Shown: positions 39,393 through 48,448, counted from the stretch's first letter. The stretch: 64,000 nt of DNA from Azophilus sp965221755 (GCA_965221755.1 OZ244921.1:868001-932000); one strand, 5' to 3'. The notes: a model not told the origin generated them from the sequence alone. A program made the numbers and translations.

Positions 39393-40007
39393 TCAGTGCT
39401 CCGCGAAAACGGGATCCAATGACAGCAGCAGCCGCTCGCCCGCCCCATGAGGCGATCGATGCACCACGCCGCCGAACCGGTCGTTCCAGGCGCCGCCCTT
39501 GAGCAGCGACCAGTTGCCTGTGGGCAGGCGCTTGATGTCCCTGCCGGCTTGGATTGGCGGCGCATCGGTGGCGTGGTCAGCCAGCAGCGCGCGATTGACG
39601 TCATCGCTCGCAATCCAATCGGTGCCGGGCCCATGGGCCGTGATCAGCATGCGGCACGGCACTTGGTCCGCGTGAAAGCGAGGGCACATGGGGCCGCGCA
39701 GCGTGGTCACGCGGATTCCGATTCGCTCACAGCCCAGCAGCTCGCCGAGCAGGTCGCCGGCAAGCGCGACCTCTTCACTCAGCGCGCCAAGCCAATCGGC
39801 GTCGATTGACTTGGACAGAGCGGCCAGTGGCGCTTCAGCATCGCCGACAGCCTGCTCCCATTGCGCCTGCACGACCTGACGCGATGCGAACAACCGTTCC
39901 GCCAGAGCCTCAAGGGAGGCGGGACGCCCGACGCTGACCAGCTCCACATCCTCGTCGTAGATGGCGGCGAAGTCGCCCGCCTGACCGTCCAGCAGGTGGC
40001 GCATCAT
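39393..40007 (-). CDS. DUF1826 family protein, probably zinc-regulated
   Basis: A 204-residue cytoplasmic protein of the DUF1826 family: RIGIRVTTLRGPMCPRFHAD, VPCRMLITAHGPGTDWI and PTGNWSLLKGGAWND are visible. This family is often found in Zur regulons near zinc transporters, and its function is not established. AGGGAG lies 7 bases before the ATG. It is divergent from the zinc ABC transporter genes, with two Zur-like sites in the shared 161-bp region. Confidence 0.82.
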   Translation of the reverse strand: MMRHLLDGQAGDFAAIYDEDVELVSVGRPASLEALAERLFASRQVVQAQWEQAVGDAEAPLAALSKSIDADWLGALSEEVALAGDLLGELLGCERIGIRVTTLRGPMCPRFHADQVPCRMLITAHGPGTDWIASDDVNRALLADHATDAPPIQAGRDIKRLPTGNWSLLKGGAWNDRFGGVVHRSPHGAGERLLLSLDPVFAEH

Positions 40008-40067
40008 GGGCGCGCTCCCTCCGTCGCACGAATCCGCCCGGACAAGGGGACATTTCCGCTTTGCGCT

Positions 40068-40080
40068 GACATAGTATAGT
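40068..40080. promoter_or_regulatory. Zur-like operator, weak match
   Basis: GACATAGTATAGT matches 9 of the 12 specified positions of the gammaproteobacterial Zur core GTTATANTATAAC. It lies 61 bp upstream of the DUF1826 start, where it could cover that gene's promoter. Confidence 0.5.
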
Positions 40081-40106
40081 GCTCTCGCTGCTGCTCAACG
40101 ATAGAC

Positions 40107-40119
40107 GTTATAACATATC
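40107..40119. promoter_or_regulatory. Zur-like operator upstream of the ABC transporter
   Basis: GTTATAACATATC has a perfect left half-site and a degenerate right half (10 of the 12 specified positions of GTTATANTATAAC). It lies 50 bp before the ABC ATPase start. Together with the neighbouring site it suggests Zur control of both divergent transcripts. Confidence 0.58.
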
Positions 40120-40168
40120 ATCTTTTGATGGACAGATGCAGAATGCCCTTGGACGCTGAATCCACGCC

Positions 40169-40822
40169 ATGAGCGGGTCACCCGCGATCGACGTCACCGA
40201 CCTGCGCTTCTCCTACGGAAGCCGAGTGGTCGTCAGCATTGAACGCTGTCACTTGGCCCGCGGCGACAGCATGGCCGTGATCGGCCCCTCCGGCTGCGGG
40301 AAGACGACCTTTCTCCATCTGTTGGCGGGTCTTATTCGTCCCAGCGCCGGCGTCATCGAGATTCTCGGCCAAGATCTTTCCGCGCTGGGCGGGGCTGACT
40401 TGGACCGGTTCCGCGGACAGCACATCGGCTTGGTGTTTCAGCGCTTCCATCTGCTGCCCGCGCTGACCGTGCGCGACAACGTGCTGCTCTCGCAACGCTT
40501 GGCCAGAGCGCCAATCGAACCGGCAGCGGTCGAGACGCTGCTCGAGCGTCTTGACCTGGCGGGCCTTGAGCATCGCAAGCCGTCAACGCTCAGCCAAGGC
40601 CAGGCGCAAAGGAGCGCCATCGCGCGCGCGCTGGCGCATGGCCCTGAGTTGGTGATGGCCGACGAGCCCACCTCGGCGTTGGACGACCGGAGCGCGGAAC
40701 GGGCGCTGGCGCTGCTTAAGGAATCCGCTCGGGCGGTCGGGGCGGCCTTGGTCGTCGTCACCCACGACCAGCGGGTGCGCGGGCGCTTGGATTGCGAGTT
40801 CGAGATGGATGCGCAACCATGA
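40169..40822 (+). CDS. ABC transporter ATP-binding protein of the zinc locus
   Basis: A 217-residue LolD/MacB-type ATPase: Walker A VIGPSGCGKTTFLHLL (residues 38-53), Q-loop VFQRFHLLPALTV, signature LSQGQAQRSAIARAL and Walker B LVMADEPTSALDD. This class drives FtsX-like permeases, usually moving substrates across or out of the membrane rather than importing through a pore. The stop overlaps the permease start (ATGA). Context with DUF3299, DUF1826 and ZnuD-like genes recalls the zinc-regulated zrg operon of Vibrio. Confidence 0.9.
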   Translation: MSGSPAIDVTDLRFSYGSRVVVSIERCHLARGDSMAVIGPSGCGKTTFLHLLAGLIRPSAGVIEILGQDLSALGGADLDRFRGQHIGLVFQRFHLLPALTVRDNVLLSQRLARAPIEPAAVETLLERLDLAGLEHRKPSTLSQGQAQRSAIARALAHGPELVMADEPTSALDDRSAERALALLKESARAVGAALVVVTHDQRVRGRLDCEFEMDAQP

Positions 40823-42213
40823 CGTGGCTGCGTCTGGCCTTCGCTAACCTCGGCCTGTCGCCGCTCACCTCGGCGGTGAACGTCGTGCTGATGGGGCTCG
40901 GCACGGCGAGCATCGTGCTGTTGCTCCTGGCTGGCGCCCAACTGTCCGAGACGCTGTCCCGGGATGCCCGAGGCGTCGATCTCGTGCTGGGCGCCAAGGG
41001 CAGCCCCGTGCAGCTGGTGCTTGCCGCCGTTTACCACGCCGACGTCCCGCCTGGGAACATCCGGCAGCAGGAAGCCGAGCGCTGGGCCAGCGATCCCCGG
41101 GTGGCGACCGCCATCCCGCTCTCCTTGGGTGACAGCTACCGAGGGTTTCGCATCGTTGGCACTGCCAAGACCTATGCCGATCTCCATGGGGCGAGTTTGG
41201 TTGCGGGCAGGTTCTGGAGCGACCCGATGGAGGCGGTTGTTGGATCGGCGGCCGCGCAGTCCGCCGGGCTTGAGGTCGGCTCCCGATTTGCGGGCGCCCA
41301 TGGCCTTGTCGATGGCGGCCACAGCCATGAGTCAAGGCCCTATCGGGTTGTCGGCGTGCTTGAGCCGACCGGAGCGGTGGTTGATCGCCTGATCCTGACG
41401 TCTTTGGAGAGCGTCTGGGCGCTGCACGACGAGGATGATCACCGGCATGAGGACGATCGCGCGCAGGAGGACGATAGCGAGCACAGCCATGAGGGCGAGC
41501 ACGGGCGCGGGGATGATCACGGGCACGAGGACGAGCATGAGGACGATCACGATCACGGGGGTGGGCACGATCACGGGGACGACCACGATGGCGAGGATGA
41601 GCAAGAGCATGGCCGCGAAGGCGATCAGGGGCCCCACGGCCAGCTGGCCCGAGGGCATTCGGATGCGGATCGGGAAATCACCGCCATGCTGATTAGGTAC
41701 CAGTCGCCGTTGGCGGCCACGACGCTGCCGCGCGAGGTGAACGCCGACGGCGCTCTCCAAGCCGCTTCGCCGGCCTTGGAGATCTCGCGCATCCTGCGGC
41801 TGGTTGGGATCGGTTTGGACGGACTGACGGCCTTCGCCTGGGTGCTGATTTTGACCGCAGCGCTTTCGGTGTTCGCCGCACTCTATGGATCGCTGCGCGC
41901 CCGACGGGGCGACTTGGCCATGCTGCGCTGCTTGGGCGCAACGCGCTGGGAGTTGCTGTGGGCTCTGCTCCTGGAGGGGATGCTGCTATCGATCTTCGGG
42001 GTGGCGCTTGGTTTCCTGGCCGGACACCTTGCCATGGAGTTGATCGGGACATGGCTGGAAACCGCCCGCGGCGTCGCCTTGACCGGCTGGACGTGGATAC
42101 CCGCCGAGACGGTGCTGCTGTTCGGCCTGTTCGGCGTGGGCGCACTGGCAGCGGCGCTGCCCGCTGTGCAGGCGTATCATACCGATGTGGCCAGAACGCT
42201 GGCGGAGGGCTGA
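40819..42213 (+). CDS. FtsX/MacB-type ABC permease with a His/Asp/Glu-rich loop
   Basis: A 464-residue permease with one N-terminal and three C-terminal membrane segments, the FtsX/MacB layout, and a large periplasmic domain between. The closing SLRARRGDLAMLRCLGATRWEL region is typical FtsX. Residues about 204-283 are an acidic histidine-rich stretch (for example HEDEHEDDHDHGGGHDHGDD), a likely metal-binding loop. In related zinc loci such a histidine-rich region is on a separate periplasmic protein, which I do not find here. The ATG at 40819 is chosen because it overlaps the ATPase stop. Confidence 0.87.
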   Translation: MTWLRLAFANLGLSPLTSAVNVVLMGLGTASIVLLLLAGAQLSETLSRDARGVDLVLGAKGSPVQLVLAAVYHADVPPGNIRQQEAERWASDPRVATAIPLSLGDSYRGFRIVGTAKTYADLHGASLVAGRFWSDPMEAVVGSAAAQSAGLEVGSRFAGAHGLVDGGHSHESRPYRVVGVLEPTGAVVDRLILTSLESVWALHDEDDHRHEDDRAQEDDSEHSHEGEHGRGDDHGHEDEHEDDHDHGGGHDHGDDHDGEDEQEHGREGDQGPHGQLARGHSDADREITAMLIRYQSPLAATTLPREVNADGALQAASPALEISRILRLVGIGLDGLTAFAWVLILTAALSVFAALYGSLRARRGDLAMLRCLGATRWELLWALLLEGMLLSIFGVALGFLAGHLAMELIGTWLETARGVALTGWTWIPAETVLLFGLFGVGALAAALPAVQAYHTDVARTLAEG

Positions 42214-42440
42214 TGAGCAAAAGGTTCCACGTTGGAGCCGTCGGCTGGCCCCGGGGCGCCAAGCTGCTGATTCCGAAGCAACGGCGCTTGGCGCCGTTCG
42301 CGGGCGGGATGCCCTCGCTTGGGGACGTCCGGCGCCGGGGAAACGAGTTTCGTGTTCGCGCAACCCCAATGCGAACCGGTGCGCGTTTGCGCCGTTGCGC
42401 CCTTGTTTTCAATCGGATTGTTTTCAATTGGAGTCGTGCC
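42213..42440 (+). other. In-frame stretch between permease and DUF3299 gene
   Basis: An ATG overlapping the permease stop (TGATG) opens a frame that runs in phase into the DUF3299 gene, adding 76 residues rich in Arg. These residues would place the hydrophobic signal core far inside the protein, so I do not treat them as part of the mature gene. The coupling overlap nevertheless leaves a long N-terminal form possible. It may be inserted or repeat-derived sequence. Confidence 0.4.
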
Positions 42441-43328
42441 ATGGCAGGGTTGCGCTGGTCCCTCGTCCTGCTCTTCGCCACACCCGCATTTGCCCAGTTT
42501 CAAGGCTACGGCGATGAAGGGACGGTGCCACGCAGCGGCTTGACCGCCGAGGAGCTCGCGGCCGAGCCGCCGGGATCGGCGGTCGCCCCGATCAATGCCG
42601 CCGATGCCGCCGACTTGAGGATCGAGGTGCTGGCTGAGACTGGCTATGTCGATGAGCAGGGGCGCTACGTCGTGGACCTGCTGCAGCAGGACTTCGCCTA
42701 CCTCGCCGTCCAAGTCGAAACCGCGCAGGGCCAACCGGTCATGGGCGCTGCGCCCGAGTTCTCCGTCGAAGGCACCAGCCTGTTGCTGGAGCCCAGCGAG
42801 GTGTCGCCCCGCGCCACCACGGATGCGGACGGCGTGGTTGAGTTTGCAGTGGTTGGCGGGCAGATGGGCTTGGACCGCGTGGAGGTCAAGGTTGGCGAGG
42901 CCAGCACGGAGATTCTGGTGAACGTCATCAGCTTGCAGGCAGCCGGGTTCCCGATGCCTCCGGTCGTGGAAGGCGGCGTGTCCTGGCAAGATCTGATGCA
43001 AGCCCGGATCCGCTACGAGGAGATGATGCTGGTTGCCGATTTTCCTGAAGCGGTCGCTGAGCGCGCCGGGCAGACCGTCAAGCTGTCGGGTTTCATGATG
43101 CCGCTGGAGCCTGATCTCAAGCAATTCAGGTTCCTGCTCACGTCCAACCCGCCGAGCTGCTTCTTCCATGTGCCGGGCGGGCCGGCCGGCGCCGTGGAGG
43201 TGTTGGCCAGCGAAGGCATTGAGGTGTCCTGGAACCCCGTAGTGCTTGAGGGGCGCTTCGAACCCCAGCGGCAAAGCGAGATCGGCGTGGTTTACCGCCT
43301 CCACGAAGCCCGTCTGGTCACGCCTTGA
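42441..43328 (+). CDS. Secreted DUF3299 protein of the zinc locus
   Basis: A 295-residue protein with signal peptide MAGLRWSLVLLFATPAFAQ. Residues about 35-150 look like an Ig-like or carboxypeptidase-regulatory-like beta domain. The C-terminal part is DUF3299: VKLSGFMMPLEPDLKQFRFL then SNPPSCFFHVPGGPAGA, including the conserved Cys and His. DUF3299 proteins (ZrgE in Vibrio) occur with zinc-regulated ABC transporters; their role is unclear. It is transcribed with the ATPase and permease. The frame is open 76 codons upstream, described separately. Confidence 0.8.
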   Translation: MAGLRWSLVLLFATPAFAQFQGYGDEGTVPRSGLTAEELAAEPPGSAVAPINAADAADLRIEVLAETGYVDEQGRYVVDLLQQDFAYLAVQVETAQGQPVMGAAPEFSVEGTSLLLEPSEVSPRATTDADGVVEFAVVGGQMGLDRVEVKVGEASTEILVNVISLQAAGFPMPPVVEGGVSWQDLMQARIRYEEMMLVADFPEAVAERAGQTVKLSGFMMPLEPDLKQFRFLLTSNPPSCFFHVPGGPAGAVEVLASEGIEVSWNPVVLEGRFEPQRQSEIGVVYRLHEARLVTP

Positions 43329-43346
43329 AGCAGGCGCGGCCGACCT

Positions 43347-43868
43347 TCAGTCCCCGAGACCCGCAGCGAACAGTTCCTCGTAATCCGCCTTGGAACAGGG
43401 GCGGGGGTTCGTGAACGTGCAGACATCCTTGGCTGCGTGCTCGGCAAGGGCGGGAATTGAGTCGTCATGGACTCCCATCTCTCCGAGATTGCGGGGCAGG
43501 CCCAGATCCGCGTTGAACCCGCGAATGAACTCGGCGGGGTCCGCATCGGCATCGACGCCCAGCGCGGCGTTGAGTCGTGCGCGCTTGCCGCCCACATGGT
43601 CTCGATTGAAGTCGAGCACCGTTGGCAGAAGCACCGCATTGAGGGTTCCGTGGTGGGGCCTTAAGGTCTGGTCCGCGCCGCAGGCATGGCTCATGGAGTG
43701 AACCGCGCCGAGGCCCTTGCTGAACGCCATCGCGCCCTCGGCCGCAGCCATCATCATGTGCCAGCGGGCCTCCCCGTCGCTGCCGTCGCGCACGGCGCGA
43801 ATCAGGTGTGCCTCGCGGATGCCGCGCTCGATTCCGTCGCAGGCCACCGCCTCGGCCAGTGGGTTTGC
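43347..43868 (-). pseudogene. C-terminal remnant of an iron-containing alcohol dehydrogenase
   Basis: An open segment of about 173 codons, with no start, follows an in-frame TAG at 43869-43871. It reads ANPLAEAVACDG, AFSKGLGAVHSMSHACGADQ and HHGTLNAVLLPTVLDFN, the second half of the group III Fe-ADH fold, including the metal-binding His region (SMSHACG). The first half of the protein (about 200 residues with the nucleotide-binding domain) is missing. The break falls just before the Zur box of the ZnuD-like gene, suggesting that the zinc genes replaced or were inserted into this gene. Confidence 0.82.
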
Positions 43869-43925
43869 CTAGGGCGACAGCGATGTGGAAGTAATGCTGG
43901 ATTGTGCTGGATTGGATCGTAAAAC

Positions 43926-43938
43926 GTTATACTATAAC
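43926..43938. promoter_or_regulatory. Zur box, perfect palindrome
   Basis: GTTATACTATAAC, extended to CGTTATACTATAACG as a perfect 7-1-7 palindrome, matches the proteobacterial Zur consensus GTTATANTATAAC at every specified base. It ends 29 bp before the ATG of the ZnuD-like receptor and overlaps TATACT/TATAAC sequences that could be the -10 element, a repression geometry. Confidence 0.88.
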
Positions 43939-43967
43939 GTAACCTGTCTTATCATCGGGAGTAGTTC

Positions 43968-46211
43968 ATGCAACCCAAGAAAATGCTGTTGGCGCTGGCG
44001 TTCTGGCTGGCGGCGCCCGCCCATGCGCAGGATTCGGAATCCGCGCAAGCGGACCCTCGCATTGAGGAGGTCGTAGTGACTGGCCATCCGCTTTCCGCCG
44101 AAGGCATCGTCCAGCCGCACATCGTGCTGACTGGCGAGCAACTCGGGCGCAAGGCGATCGACAACATCGGTGAAGCGGTCGCTGGCGAAGCCGGCGTCCA
44201 CAACGGTTCGTTCGGGGTCGCGGTGGGCCGGCCCGTCATTCACGGCCTCGCCGGGCCGCGGGTGCGCATGCTCGAGGATCGGATCGACACCCTCGACGTC
44301 TCCGTCACCAGCGGCGACCATGCGGTGACGGTGGATCCGCTGGTCGCGGATCGGGTGGAGATACTCAAGGGATCGGCGACCTTGCTGTATGGTTCCGGCG
44401 CCATTGGCGGCGTGGTGGACACGCACACCGGGCGCATTCCGCACCAGGTGCCGGATCGCGTCACGGGCAAGCTCCACGCTATGGCGGGAGACAACGGCGA
44501 CGGCAGGAACGGCTCGTTCCGAGTGGATGGCGGCTTTGGCAACTTTGCCTGGCATTTCGACGGTTTCGCCCGCGAGCGGGACGACTACGACATTCCGGGG
44601 CACGCGGAGTCGTCACGCCTCATGGCCATGGAGGCCCATGAGGATCGCCACGACGAGGATGAGCACCACGACGAGGATGAGCACCATGATGAGGACGAAC
44701 ACCACGACGACCACGGGCATGAAGGGGAAGAGAGCGCCCGCGGAACGGTGCCCGGCAGCGGCTTGGAGTCCTACGGTGGCGCGGTGGGTTTCTCATTTGT
44801 GGGCGAGCGCGGCTTTTTCGGGATGGCGGTAAGCCAGCTGGACTCTGAGTACGGCATACCGGGGCACAGCCACGCGCATGGCCACGAAGATGAGCATGGC
44901 CACGATGACGACGAGCATCATGACGACGATGAACGCCACGACGAGGACGAGCATCACGACGAGGACGAGCACGGGGAGGAGGGCGGCCATCACGATGAGC
45001 ATGGCGACGAAGCCCCACCCCTGCTGGAAATGGAGCAAACGCGCATCGACTTGGAAGCCGCGTTGAACGACCCCCTGCCGGGATTCACCAGCGCCAACCT
45101 GCGGCTCGGCATCAACGACTACGAGCATTCCGAGGGCGACGCAACGCACGGCACCGTCTTTACCAACGAAGCTTGGGAGGCGCGCCTGGAGCTGTCCCAT
45201 CGGGACTGGGCGGGTTGGAGTGGCGCCTTAGGCGCGCAGTACGGCGACCGTGAGTTTTCCGCAATTGGCGAGGAGGCCTTTACCCCGCCGGTGGATACCG
45301 AGTCATTCGGCGTCTTCTGGGTCGGGGAGCGCTCATTACCCGGCTTGCAGTTGGAAGCGGGCGCCCGCTACGACCGGGTAAGCCACAAACTCCAGCGAGG
45401 CGCAAGCCCCTCGCGCTCCCCGGCTGAAGCCGGCAGCGACAGCTTCAACGGCCTGAGCGCCTCGCTCGGCGCCATCGTGCCGATGGGGAACCTTTTCCAG
45501 GCGCGGTTGCTTGCGGACTATTCGACGCGCGCCCCGGCTGCTGAGGAGCTCTACGCCGACGGCGCACACCCCGCCACGAGCAGCTTCGAGATCGGCGACC
45601 CCGCCCTTGACGAGGAGAAAGCCATCAATCTGTCGGCAATTCTTGATGCCGAGGGCGACTGGTGGTCGTTGCATGGATGTCTCTACCTCACTGAGTTCAG
45701 CGACTTCATCCATCAGCGGGCCACCGGTGAGGAGGAGCGGGGGCTGGCGGTCCTGCTGTACAGCCAAACCGACGCCACCTTTGTTGGATTCGATCTCAAA
45801 GCCACCGCCACGGTCGCGTCCTGGGAGGCCGGGCAGCTGGACGTCAGCGCCTTCTACGATACCGTCTCCGCGGAGCTGGACGTCTCCGGCAACGACAACC
45901 TGCCCCGGATTTCCCCTGAGCGCGCCGGGTTGGGCGTGGAGCTCGGTTGGGGCGGCTTCGACGCCGGCATCGACTACGTGCGGGCCTTCAAGCAGAACGA
46001 CACGGCCGATTTTGAGCTGGCCACCGACGCCTACGACGACCTGCGCGCCTACCTCGGCTGGGCAGGCGATTGGAGCGGCGCCTCGTTCACGGTCTTCCTG
46101 CAGGGCCGCAACCTCACCGACGACGAGCAGCGGCTGCACACCTCGATCGTCAAGGACCTGGTGCCGCAGCCGGGCCGCACCATTGAGGGCGGCGTGCGCA
46201 TTTCGTTTTAA
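43968..46211 (+). CDS. znuD: ZnuD-like TonB-dependent outer membrane zinc receptor
   Basis: A 747-residue TonB receptor with signal peptide LLALAFWLAAPAHAQ, a TonB-box-like IEEVVVTG, a plug domain (RVEILKGSATLLYGSGAIGG) and a beta barrel ending in ISF. Two histidine/acid-rich surface segments, residues about 223-253 and 300-350, carry repeats of DEDEHHDE, typical of ZnuD. It imports zinc across the outer membrane under zinc limitation. GGGAG lies ahead of the ATG and a perfect Zur box lies 29 bp upstream. Confidence 0.9.
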   Translation: MQPKKMLLALAFWLAAPAHAQDSESAQADPRIEEVVVTGHPLSAEGIVQPHIVLTGEQLGRKAIDNIGEAVAGEAGVHNGSFGVAVGRPVIHGLAGPRVRMLEDRIDTLDVSVTSGDHAVTVDPLVADRVEILKGSATLLYGSGAIGGVVDTHTGRIPHQVPDRVTGKLHAMAGDNGDGRNGSFRVDGGFGNFAWHFDGFARERDDYDIPGHAESSRLMAMEAHEDRHDEDEHHDEDEHHDEDEHHDDHGHEGEESARGTVPGSGLESYGGAVGFSFVGERGFFGMAVSQLDSEYGIPGHSHAHGHEDEHGHDDDEHHDDDERHDEDEHHDEDEHGEEGGHHDEHGDEAPPLLEMEQTRIDLEAALNDPLPGFTSANLRLGINDYEHSEGDATHGTVFTNEAWEARLELSHRDWAGWSGALGAQYGDREFSAIGEEAFTPPVDTESFGVFWVGERSLPGLQLEAGARYDRVSHKLQRGASPSRSPAEAGSDSFNGLSASLGAIVPMGNLFQARLLADYSTRAPAAEELYADGAHPATSSFEIGDPALDEEKAINLSAILDAEGDWWSLHGCLYLTEFSDFIHQRATGEEERGLAVLLYSQTDATFVGFDLKATATVASWEAGQLDVSAFYDTVSAELDVSGNDNLPRISPERAGLGVELGWGGFDAGIDYVRAFKQNDTADFELATDAYDDLRAYLGWAGDWSGASFTVFLQGRNLTDDEQRLHTSIVKDLVPQPGRTIEGGVRISF

Positions 46212-46276
46212 TTCCGCAGCGATCCGGCTATGGTGTTCGTGACGGGAATTTGGCGGACGCACGGGGGCCGACCAAG

Positions 46277-48448
46277 GTGAATCAAGCGGAGGATTCCAAC
46301 GACAGCGGCAATCCAACCATAGGCGGCGTGGTGCAGGCCCGGCTGCGGCGCCGGCAGTTCCTCAAGGCTTCGGTGGGCGCTGCGGCGGCAGGCCTTGGGC
46401 CGTTGCCGCTAGCCGGGTGCTTGGGCGACGGGGCGCATTCGCCGCGCCCCGGGCGCGGTCGCCGTTTGACGCTTGGGTTCGAGGCGGTGCCCAAAACCAT
46501 CGCCGATGCTCTGGTCGTGCCGCCGGGCTACACCGCGCGGATCCTCATTGCGGTGGGCGATCCGCTGTTCGATGGCGTCCCAGCCTACCGCGACGACGGC
46601 GACAACCCTGACTACGCCCGTCGCTGCGGCGATTGGCACGATGGCTTGGAGTACTTCGGCCTGTCCGCAAACGGCAGCCCGGATTCGAGCGCCACCGACC
46701 GGGCGCTGCTGGCCATCAACCATGAGTGGGTGTCGCCGCTGTTCCTGCATGCGGCCGGCCCCTCCGCACCCCCGCGCCCGGCCTCGGAGGTGGACATCGA
46801 AACCGCGGCCATGGGCGTGACAGTGGTGGAGATTGCCAAGGACTCCAAGGGTCGCTTTCGCTACCTCAAGCAGTCTCCCTTCAACCGTCGCGTCACCACC
46901 CTTACCGAGATCGAGATTGCCGGCCCCCTGCGCGGCCACCCCAAGCTCATAACGCGCCATTCGCCGTCCGGCACCCGTACCCGGGGCACGGTCAACAACT
47001 GCGGAACCTGCAGGACGCCTTGGGGCACGCTGCTCACCGGCGAGGAGAACTGGGCGGCCTTCTTCGCTAGGGACGCAGCGGATGCGGCTCGCCGCTCCAA
47101 GGCGGAAAACCACGCGCTGGCGCGCTATGGCCGGCCTCCCGGAGCGTCGCAGGCGTACCACTGGAACACGGTGCCGGAGGGCGCGGACCGCTGCAGCCGC
47201 TGGAACGCCAGCGTCACGGGCGCATCGGCCGATGGACGCGACGACTGCCGCCATGAGATCCACGGTCAGGGATACATGACGGAGATCGACCCCTACGACC
47301 CCAAGTCGGCCATCCAAAAGCGCACCGCGTTGGGTCGATTCGCGCATGAGGCGGCGGCGTTCTCCCGGCCGCGGGCCGGGGAGCCGCTGGCGGTTTACAT
47401 GGGTGATGACGCCCGCGGCGAGTACATCTACAAATACGTTTCCGACTCGCCTTGGGAGCCGGCGGATGCCGCTGCCGGGAACCGCATGGCCGTTGGCGCC
47501 AAGTACCTCGATGCAGGCCGGCTGTACGCGGCTCGCTTTCACGAGGACGGCAGTGGCGAATGGCTGCCGCTGGATCGCGCCAACCCGGCGGTCGCCGGCT
47601 ACGGCCGCTACCCGTTCGCCGACGACGGCGACGTGCTGCTGCATGCTCGGATTGCCGCGGACGGCGCTGGCGCCACTCGCATGGATCGCCCGGAATGGAG
47701 CACGGTCAACCCAGCCAACGGCGACGTGTACATCACGCTCACCAACAACAGCAGCCGTGCCCTGCGGGACGAGAACGGCGGGTTCGGGGTCGATGCCGCC
47801 AACCCGCGCGCCTATGAGGATCGCCGCCAGGATTCAGCGCCGCAACGCGGCAACGTCAACGGGCACATCGTGCGCTTGGCTGAGGACCACCCGGGTTCAA
47901 CGCGCTTTCGCTGGGACATCTACCTGTTCGGCGCGCAGTCCGATGCCGACGCCAGCCTGATCAATCTGTCCGGCCTGACCGCGGATCAGGACTTCTCCAG
48001 CCCCGACGGCATCCGCTTCGGGCCCGGCACGGAGCTCTGCTGGATCCGGACCGACGACCATGCGATGACGGATCGCTCGAACGCCATGATGCTCGCCGCC
48101 GTGCCCGGCGAACTGGGAGACGGCGGCTTCCGGGAACTCGACCACGGCGGGACGACGGTGGTGACCCGCATCGGCGCTCGGCCACGAGCAAGTGAATTGA
48201 AGCGCTTCATGGTCGGCCCCGTAGATCAGGAGCTCACGGGCCTTGCGGAGACCCCGGACGGGCGCGTCCTGTTCGTCAACGTGCAGCATCCCGGCTTCGG
48301 CACGCCGAGGGATGGCGCCTTGCGGCCTGAGCGCTACACTAGCCATTGGCCCGGCAACATGGGATACGGTCCCGGCGGCGATCTGGCCCGCCCCCGCTCG
48401 GCCACCGTGATGATCACCAAGGACGACGGCGGAAAAATCGGCAGCTGA
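46277..48448 (+). CDS. phoX: PhoX-family (DUF839) phosphatase, Tat-exported
   Basis: A protein of about 723 residues with a twin-arginine signal near residue 23 (RRRQFLKASVGAAAAG) ending in a possible lipobox LAGC. Conserved PhoX segments are AINHEWVSPLFLH, NNCGTCRTPWGTLLTGEENW, FAHEAAAFSRP, YMGDDARGEYIYKYVSD and FSSPDGIRFGP. PhoX phosphatases use iron and calcium instead of zinc. The start is uncertain: GTG at 46277 or TTG at 46250. It follows the ZnuD-like gene and may share its Zur-controlled transcript, which would make sense as a zinc-sparing phosphatase (inference). Confidence 0.87.
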   Translation: MNQAEDSNDSGNPTIGGVVQARLRRRQFLKASVGAAAAGLGPLPLAGCLGDGAHSPRPGRGRRLTLGFEAVPKTIADALVVPPGYTARILIAVGDPLFDGVPAYRDDGDNPDYARRCGDWHDGLEYFGLSANGSPDSSATDRALLAINHEWVSPLFLHAAGPSAPPRPASEVDIETAAMGVTVVEIAKDSKGRFRYLKQSPFNRRVTTLTEIEIAGPLRGHPKLITRHSPSGTRTRGTVNNCGTCRTPWGTLLTGEENWAAFFARDAADAARRSKAENHALARYGRPPGASQAYHWNTVPEGADRCSRWNASVTGASADGRDDCRHEIHGQGYMTEIDPYDPKSAIQKRTALGRFAHEAAAFSRPRAGEPLAVYMGDDARGEYIYKYVSDSPWEPADAAAGNRMAVGAKYLDAGRLYAARFHEDGSGEWLPLDRANPAVAGYGRYPFADDGDVLLHARIAADGAGATRMDRPEWSTVNPANGDVYITLTNNSSRALRDENGGFGVDAANPRAYEDRRQDSAPQRGNVNGHIVRLAEDHPGSTRFRWDIYLFGAQSDADASLINLSGLTADQDFSSPDGIRFGPGTELCWIRTDDHAMTDRSNAMMLAAVPGELGDGGFRELDHGGTTVVTRIGARPRASELKRFMVGPVDQELTGLAETPDGRVLFVNVQHPGFGTPRDGALRPERYTSHWPGNMGYGPGGDLARPRSATVMITKDDGGKIGS

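Noticed and set aside
42319..42400. Possible sixth copy of the palindromic repeat (GAAACGAGTTTCGTG)
   Set aside because: Only a short piece resembles the hairpin core; flanking bases do not align with the other copies.
44637..45017. CRISPR or minisatellite array
   Set aside because: The repeats (GACGAGGATGAGCACCAC units) are in-frame His/Asp/Glu codons of the receptor loops, not spaced direct repeats.
45336..46316. Long minus-strand ORF inside the ZnuD-like gene
   Set aside because: It is antisense to a well-supported TonB receptor; high-GC DNA gives many such open frames and this one has no recognisable motif or start signal.
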